Below, piece after piece: positions 5,647-8,976 of a stretch of 8,976 nucleotides of DNA. Each line of letters opens with the position of its first letter. The stretch's first letter is position 1. A program made the position numbers and the translations under genes. A model generated the notes under the pieces. That model saw nothing but the letters and a program-made list of their open reading frames with translations. It made no database searches and was not told the origin of the DNA. Origin of the DNA: Croceicoccus sp. (GTDB taxonomy: Bacteria; Pseudomonadota; Alphaproteobacteria; Sphingomonadales; Sphingomonadaceae); assembly GCA_029936705.1 (NCBI GenBank), contig JAPYSD010000107.1:1-8976 (forward strand). The letters run 5' to 3'.

Positions 5647-5721
5647 GGTCCGGCAGGGTGACAGCGGGTGTAGGACATGTCGCCTGTGTCAACCGGCCGG
5701 GCGGCGCCCTGCAGCGCCCCG

Positions 5722-5763
5722 CCCCCTTCCCGCGCGAATGGTCCCCCTTCCCGCGCGAAAGGT
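5722..5763 (+). repeat. 21-base tandem repeat upstream of gpmA
   Basis: Bases 5722-5742 and 5743-5763 are head-to-tail copies identical at 20 of 21 positions (T5739 versus A5760). Each contains the near-palindrome TTCCCGCGCGAA or its equivalent core (TTC...GAA ends). A 21-base period equals two helical turns, placing both copies on the same DNA face, about 60-100 bases before the likely transcription start of gpmA. This fits a regulator-binding pair; a recent slippage duplication is the plain alternative. Confidence 0.8.
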
Positions 5764-5787
5764 CGACGCGCAATCGCCCGCGCGCTC

Positions 5788-5816
5788 TTTTCAAACCGCC
5801 ACCCGCCGGTTAGGGG
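5788..5816 (+). promoter_or_regulatory. Weak promoter candidate for gpmA
   Basis: TTTTCA (5788-5793), a 17-base spacer and TAGGGG (5811-5816) would start transcription near 5823, giving a leader of about 30 bases that contains GGGAG (5837-5841). The -10 is poor against TATAAT; the support is position and the shared TAG beginning. Confidence 0.25.
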
Positions 5817-5852
5817 CTGGCAAACGCAATTCACACGGGAGCCGCCCTACCG

Positions 5853-6545
5853 ATGACCGAAGCCACGCTCATCCTCGTTCGTCACGGCCAGTCGCAGTGG
5901 AACCTGGAAAACCGCTTCACCGGCTGGTGGGACGTCGATCTTACCGACAAGGGCGAGGCCGAGGCGAAGGCCGCGGGCGAGCTGATGCTGGCCAAGGGCG
6001 TGCTGCCCACCGTCGCGTTCACCTCGCTCCAGACCCGCGCGATCCGCACGCTGCACATCGCGCTGCAGCACGCCGGACGCCTCTGGATCCCCGAGACCAA
6101 GAACTGGCTGCTGAACGAACGGCATTACGGCGGCCTCACCGGCCTGAACAAGGCCGAGACCGCCGAGAAGCACGGCGAGGAGCAGGTGCACATCTGGCGC
6201 CGCAGCTTCGACATTCCGCCGCCGGTGATCGAAAAGGGCAGCCGCTACGACCCGGGCAACGATGCGCGCTATGCCGGGATCGACGTGCCGCTGACCGAGA
6301 GCCTGAAGGACACCATCGCCCGCGTGCTGCCGTTCTACGAAGCGGAAATCGTGCCGCAGCTGAAGAAGGGCGAAACCGTCATCGTATCGGCGCACGGCAA
6401 TTCGCTGCGCGCGCTGGTCAAGCACCTGTCCGGCATTTCGGACGACGACATCACCGGGCTGGAAATCCCGACCGGCCAGCCGATCGTCTATCCGTTCAGG
6501 GACGGCCAGCCCGCGGGCGAACGCGCCTATCTCTCGGAAGGCTGA
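5853..6545 (+). CDS. gpmA: 2,3-bisphosphoglycerate-dependent phosphoglycerate mutase
   Basis: A 230-residue cytoplasmic enzyme that interconverts 3- and 2-phosphoglycerate in glycolysis and gluconeogenesis through a phosphohistidine. The histidine-phosphatase fold is complete: LVRHGQSQWNLENRFTGW with nucleophile His11, the SLQTRAIRTL segment, proton-donor Glu89 in NERHYGGL, YDPGNDARY, and the second catalytic His181 in SAHGNSLRAL. Length and motifs match the dPGM family (E. coli His11, Glu89, His184). The segment around residue 130 is short compared with E. coli, as in other alphaproteobacterial forms I recognise. ATG5853 gives the expected N-terminus and has GGGAG 11 bases upstream. It is the first gene of a tight run; purE begins seven bases after its stop. 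Confidence 0.96.
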   Translation: MTEATLILVRHGQSQWNLENRFTGWWDVDLTDKGEAEAKAAGELMLAKGVLPTVAFTSLQTRAIRTLHIALQHAGRLWIPETKNWLLNERHYGGLTGLNKAETAEKHGEEQVHIWRRSFDIPPPVIEKGSRYDPGNDARYAGIDVPLTESLKDTIARVLPFYEAEIVPQLKKGETVIVSAHGNSLRALVKHLSGISDDDITGLEIPTGQPIVYPFRDGQPAGERAYLSEG

Positions 6546-6552
6546 CCCGCTG

Positions 6553-7041
6553 ATGACGGCACCAGTGGCGATCGTGATGGGCAGCCAGTCCGACTGGCCG
6601 ACCATGAAACACGCGGCGGACGCGCTGGACGCGCTGGGCGTGGCGCATGACTGCCGCATCGTGTCGGCGCACCGCACCCCGGCCCGCATGGTCGCCTTTG
6701 CCGAGGGCGCGGCGGACGCGGGGTTCAAGGTGATCATCGCGGGCGCGGGCGGCGCGGCGCATCTGCCGGGCATGATCGCGGCGATGACCCACCTGCCGGT
6801 GCTGGGCGTGCCGGTGCAGTCCCGGGCGCTGTCGGGACAGGATTCGCTGCTGTCGATCGTGCAGATGCCGGGCGGCGTTCCGGTCGGCACGCTCGCCATC
6901 GGCGAGGCCGGTGCGAAAAATGCGGGGTTACTCGCCGCCGCCGTGCTTGCCACGCATGACGAAGCGCTGGCAGAGCGGCTGAAAGCGTACCGCGCGGCGC
7001 AGACCCAATCGGTGGCCGAGCGTCCGGTGGACAGCAACTGA
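6553..7041 (+). CDS. purE: N5-carboxyaminoimidazole ribonucleotide mutase, class I
   Basis: PurE (162 residues) moves the carboxyl group of N5-CAIR to C4, giving CAIR, the step after PurK in purine synthesis; it forms octamers in the cytoplasm. Visible motifs are VMGSQSDW (8-15), which binds the nucleotide phosphate, SAHRTP with catalytic His40 (His45 in E. coli), GAGGAAHLPGM, and SLLSIVQMPGGVPVGT. These mark the class I, N5-CAIR-using type, which agrees with purK next door. The start has GGAAGG (6536-6541) upstream, inside the end of gpmA. purK begins six bases after its stop. Confidence 0.97.
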   Translation: MTAPVAIVMGSQSDWPTMKHAADALDALGVAHDCRIVSAHRTPARMVAFAEGAADAGFKVIIAGAGGAAHLPGMIAAMTHLPVLGVPVQSRALSGQDSLLSIVQMPGGVPVGTLAIGEAGAKNAGLLAAAVLATHDEALAERLKAYRAAQTQSVAERPVDSN

Positions 7042-7047
7042 GACCCG

Positions 7048-8145
7048 ATGACCAGCGTATCCCCTTCCACCGCCGATCCGATCACGCCGGGCAGCACGAT
7101 CGGCATACTGGGCGGCGGCCAGCTTGGCCGGATGCTGGCGATGGCGGCGGCGCAGCTGGGCTATTGCTGCCACGTCTATGCACCCGATGGCGATACCGTG
7201 GCGGCCGACGTGGCGGCGGATGCGACCTGCGCGCCCTATGACGATACCGACGCGCTGGCGGCCTTTGCCGCCGCCTGCTCGGTCGTCACCTACGAGTTCG
7301 AGAACGTGCCCGTCGCGCCGCTTGCGGCGCTGGGCGAAACCCCGCTGCGCGCCCCGGTCCGCGCGCTGGAAATCGCGCAGGACCGCCTCGCTGAAAAGCG
7401 CTTCGTGGAACAGCTGGGCGGCACCCCCGCCCCGTTCATGCAGGTAGGGGACGAGGCGGAGTTCACCGCCGCGCTGGAAGCGATCGGAACGCCGGGCATC
7501 CTCAAGACCCGCCGCGACGGTTACGACGGCAAGGGCCAGTGGCGCATCATGTCGCCCCGCGATGCCGAGGACCTGACCTTGTCGGGCAAGCAGCTGATCT
7601 ACGAAGGCTTCGTCGATTTCACCGCCGAGTTCTCGGTGATCCTGGTGCGCGGCCTGGATGGCGAGATCCGCTTCTGGGACAGCGCGCAGAACGATCACAG
7701 CTCGGGCATCCTCGCGCGCTCCTCCGTGCCGGCCGGGCCGGCGGTCGCCGCGCAGGTCTCCGCGGCCCGCGAATTGTCCGCCAAGGTCGCGGAAGCGCTG
7801 GGCTATGTCGGCGTGCTGACGCTGGAATTCTTCGCCACGGCCAGCGGCCCTGTCTTCAACGAGATGGCCCCGCGGGTCCACAATTCGGGCCACTGGACGA
7901 TCGAAGGCGCGCGGACCAGCCAGTTCGAGAACCATATCCGCGCGATCTGCGGCCTGCCGCTGGGCCTGACCGACACGATCGTGCCGGCGGTGCGGATGGA
8001 CAATCTCATCGGGGACCGGGCCAACGACTGGCTGTCGCTCCTTGGCGATCCCGCCAACCACCTGCATCTCTACGGCAAGGCGGAAATCAATCCCGGCCGC
8101 AAGATGGGGCACGTGACCCGGCTGCTGACGGACGGGCACGGCTGA
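7048..8145 (+). CDS. purK: N5-carboxyaminoimidazole ribonucleotide synthase
   Basis: PurK (365 residues) is an ATP-grasp enzyme that joins bicarbonate to AIR using ATP; its unstable product N5-CAIR is used by PurE. The pre-ATP-grasp domain starts with TIGILGGGQLGRMLA (17-31). The ATP-grasp core shows LKTRRDGYDGKGQW with Lys153, the EGFVDFTAEFSVI strand, and the Mg/ATP and AIR site EMAPRVHNSGHWT beginning at Glu272, diagnostic for PurK. The N-terminus carries about 15 extra residues (Ser/Thr/Pro-rich) before the first strand; a later start would lose no core motif, but no ATG or GTG lies conveniently between. The Shine-Dalgarno is weak, so translation may depend on coupling to purE, six bases upstream. 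Confidence 0.96.
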   Translation: MTSVSPSTADPITPGSTIGILGGGQLGRMLAMAAAQLGYCCHVYAPDGDTVAADVAADATCAPYDDTDALAAFAAACSVVTYEFENVPVAPLAALGETPLRAPVRALEIAQDRLAEKRFVEQLGGTPAPFMQVGDEAEFTAALEAIGTPGILKTRRDGYDGKGQWRIMSPRDAEDLTLSGKQLIYEGFVDFTAEFSVILVRGLDGEIRFWDSAQNDHSSGILARSSVPAGPAVAAQVSAARELSAKVAEALGYVGVLTLEFFATASGPVFNEMAPRVHNSGHWTIEGARTSQFENHIRAICGLPLGLTDTIVPAVRMDNLIGDRANDWLSLLGDPANHLHLYGKAEINPGRKMGHVTRLLTDGHG

Positions 8146-8164
8146 ACATGGAAGGAATGCCGCG

Positions 8165-8656
8165 ATGACGGGACCAGAACTTTTCCTCGTCTTCGCGCGC
8201 GCGCAGAACGGCGTGATCGGCCAGAACGGACGGCTGCCATGGCACATTCCTGCCGACCTGGCGCATTTCAAGCGGCTGACCATGGGTACGCCGATGATCA
8301 TGGGGCGCGCCACCTATGATTCGCTGCCGGGCGTGCTGCCGGGCCGCCGCCACATCGTGCTGACCCGCGACCAGGACTGGAACGGCGAGGATGCCGAGGT
8401 CGCCCATGATTTCGACAGCGCGATCCATCTTGCGAACGCGGCGCGGATCGCGGTCATCGGCGGCGCCGACGTCTTCGCCCAGGCGATGCCGCTGGCCCGC
8501 CGGATCGAGATGACCGAGGTCCACCGCGATTACGAGGGCGATGTCACCATGCCCGCTCCGCCCGCGGACGAATGGGAGGAAGTGGGCCGCACCGACTGTC
8601 CCGAGGACGGCAACCGGCCCGCCTACAGCTTCGTCACCCTGCGCCGCCGGGCTTGA
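8165..8656 (+). CDS. folA: Dihydrofolate reductase
   Basis: FolA (163 residues) reduces dihydrofolate to tetrahydrofolate with NADPH, regenerating the cofactor used in thymidylate, purine and methionine synthesis; it is the target of trimethoprim. Visible in order: GVIGQNGRLPWHIPADLAHFK, with Trp26 and catalytic Asp31 (equivalent to E. coli Asp27), MIMGRATYDSLP, the NADPH-binding GRRHIVLTR, IGGADVFAQAMPLARRIEMTEVH, and a C-terminal AYSFVTLRR strand. Nothing in the active-site residues departs from a chromosomal enzyme. GGAAGGAA (8150-8157) lies seven bases before ATG8165. It follows purK by 19 bases and is probably in the same transcript. Confidence 0.96.
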   Translation: MTGPELFLVFARAQNGVIGQNGRLPWHIPADLAHFKRLTMGTPMIMGRATYDSLPGVLPGRRHIVLTRDQDWNGEDAEVAHDFDSAIHLANAARIAVIGGADVFAQAMPLARRIEMTEVHRDYEGDVTMPAPPADEWEEVGRTDCPEDGNRPAYSFVTLRRRA

Positions 8657-8681
8657 GGGCGGGGCCGCGCCCCACTAGACC
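8653..8681 (+). promoter_or_regulatory. Putative internal promoter before ribF, overlapping the folA stop
   Basis: TTGAGG (8653-8658) contains the folA TGA; after a 17-base spacer comes TAGACC (8676-8681). Transcription would start within about three bases of ATG8691, where no Shine-Dalgarno is visible. The spacer holds a small inverted repeat GGGGC/GCCCC (8661-8673), which could hamper read-through from folA but has no T-run. Confidence 0.4.
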
Positions 8682-8690
8682 GCGCGTTCG

Positions 8691-8976
8691 ATGATTCGCC
8701 TGTCTGCCACCGATCCGATGCCCCAGGGGCTGCGCGGCGCCGTTATCGCGCTGGGCAATTTCGATGGCGTGCACCGGGGCCACCAGCAGGTCATCGCCCA
8801 GGCCCGCACCTTGGCCGAGGAGCGCGGCGCCCCGCTGATCGTGGCGACGTTCGACCCCCATCCCGTGCGGTATTTCGCGCCGGATGTTCCGCCCTTCCGC
8901 CTGACCTCGCTGGACCAGCGGCAAGAGCTTTTCGCCGGTCTGGGCGCGGCCGCGATGCTGGTTTTCCGGTTCGACC
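8691..8976 (+). CDS. ribF: Bifunctional riboflavin kinase/FAD synthetase, N-terminal part
   Basis: The first 95 residues of RibF; the gene continues beyond the window. RibF phosphorylates riboflavin to FMN and adenylates FMN to FAD. The visible part is the N-terminal FAD-synthetase (nucleotidyltransferase) domain: ALGNFDGVHRGHQQVI (20-35) with the HxGH-like ATP motif, then VATFDPHPVRYFAPD (51-65) and FRLTSLDQRQELFAGLG, all typical of RibF. The kinase domain is not in view. ATG8691 is 34 bases after folA and lacks a Shine-Dalgarno, while a promoter candidate lies immediately upstream, so a leaderless message is possible alongside read-through from folA. Confidence 0.95.
   Translation, partial: MIRLSATDPMPQGLRGAVIALGNFDGVHRGHQQVIAQARTLAEERGAPLIVATFDPHPVRYFAPDVPPFRLTSLDQRQELFAGLGAAAMLVFRFD

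Larger units (their letters stand above)
5519..5677. repeat. Separated 9-base inverted repeat TGTCCTACA / TGTAGGACA
   Basis: TGTCCTACA at 5519-5527 is the exact reverse complement of TGTAGGACA at 5669-5677, with 141 bases between. The right copy runs into an 8-base palindrome GACATGTC (5674-5681). The arrangement could be a pair of operator sites or a long-range stem; its role is unknown. Confidence 0.45.
5488..5852. other. Repeat-rich non-coding region between soxR and gpmA
   Basis: These 365 bases hold no gene I can support: the open frames through them are Arg/Pro-rich and have no family resemblance. From left to right they contain a CTACAG cluster, a probable terminator, a 7-base inverted repeat, a CCGCGG hairpin, a 9-base inverted partner of the first cluster, a 21-base tandem repeat and a weak promoter with a GGGAG ribosome site (5837-5841) before gpmA. 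The density of small repeats suggests regulatory DNA; a small RNA cannot be excluded. Confidence 0.6.

Noticed and set aside
5722..5763. The 21-base tandem repeat as a CRISPR remnant
   Set aside because: The copies are directly adjacent with no spacer, are too short and low in complexity for a CRISPR repeat, and there are no cas genes.
5252..6553. A 433-codon + strand frame running from inside soxR through the intergenic region into gpmA
   Set aside because: It is out of frame with both soxR and gpmA, is Arg/Ala/Pro-rich throughout, and crosses the predicted terminator and repeats; it looks like an accidental open frame.
5847..8313. Two long - strand open frames (5847-7106 and 6928-8313) opposite gpmA, purE, purK and folA
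   Set aside because: They are antisense shadows of four well-conserved genes, with no family signature, ribosome site or promoter of their own.
1..8976. A defence, secretion, mobile or biosynthetic system hidden in the window
   Set aside because: Every gene larger than 100 codons that I can support is a recognisable housekeeping, regulatory or small-fold protein in a syntenic setting; no recombinase, toxin-antitoxin, phage or transposase motif was seen. The SoxR–VOC pair is the only unit with a plausible new function.

Overview
The window is a compact stretch of a high-G+C (roughly two-thirds by eye) Gram-negative chromosome. The protein sequences, the codon bias and the gene neighbourhood (pyrD–ggt–acyl-CoA ligase; gpmA–purE–purK–folA–ribF) suggest an alphaproteobacterium, most likely of the Sphingomonadales (Erythrobacteraceae or Sphingomonadaceae). 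This placement is an inference from recognition, not from a search. I see no RNA gene, insertion sequence, prophage, CRISPR array or other sign of transfer.

Left part (1-4537, all +): the 3' end of pyrD (class 2 dihydroorotate dehydrogenase) overlaps by one base a gamma-glutamyltransferase predicted to be an outer-membrane lipoprotein. After a 132-base gap with a possible promoter and a leader hairpin come a long-chain acyl-CoA synthetase with an unusual P-loop and a small SRPBCC/AHSA1 protein.

Middle (4585-5487): a VOC (glyoxalase-fold) gene on the - strand is divergent from soxR, the MerR-family [2Fe-2S] redox sensor. The 90-base gap holds an almost textbook SoxR box, CCTCAAGCTTACTTGAGG. 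It lies inside a promoter with a 19-base spacer that faces the VOC gene. soxR itself appears to be read from a promoter that uses the right arm of the box as its -35, giving an essentially leaderless message. This two-gene redox-response unit is the most interesting item in the window.

A 365-base non-coding region (5488-5852) follows, with a probable soxR terminator, several short repeats (CTACAG cluster, a 9-base inverted pair, a SacII-type hairpin, a 21-base tandem repeat) and a weak promoter candidate for the next operon.

Right part (5853-8976, all +): gpmA, purE, purK, folA and the start of ribF are tightly packed (gaps of 7, 6, 19 and 34 bases). They supply glycolysis, the AIR-to-CAIR steps of purine synthesis, tetrahydrofolate and FMN/FAD. 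An internal promoter just before ribF, overlapping the folA stop codon, may let ribF be read as a second near-leaderless gene.
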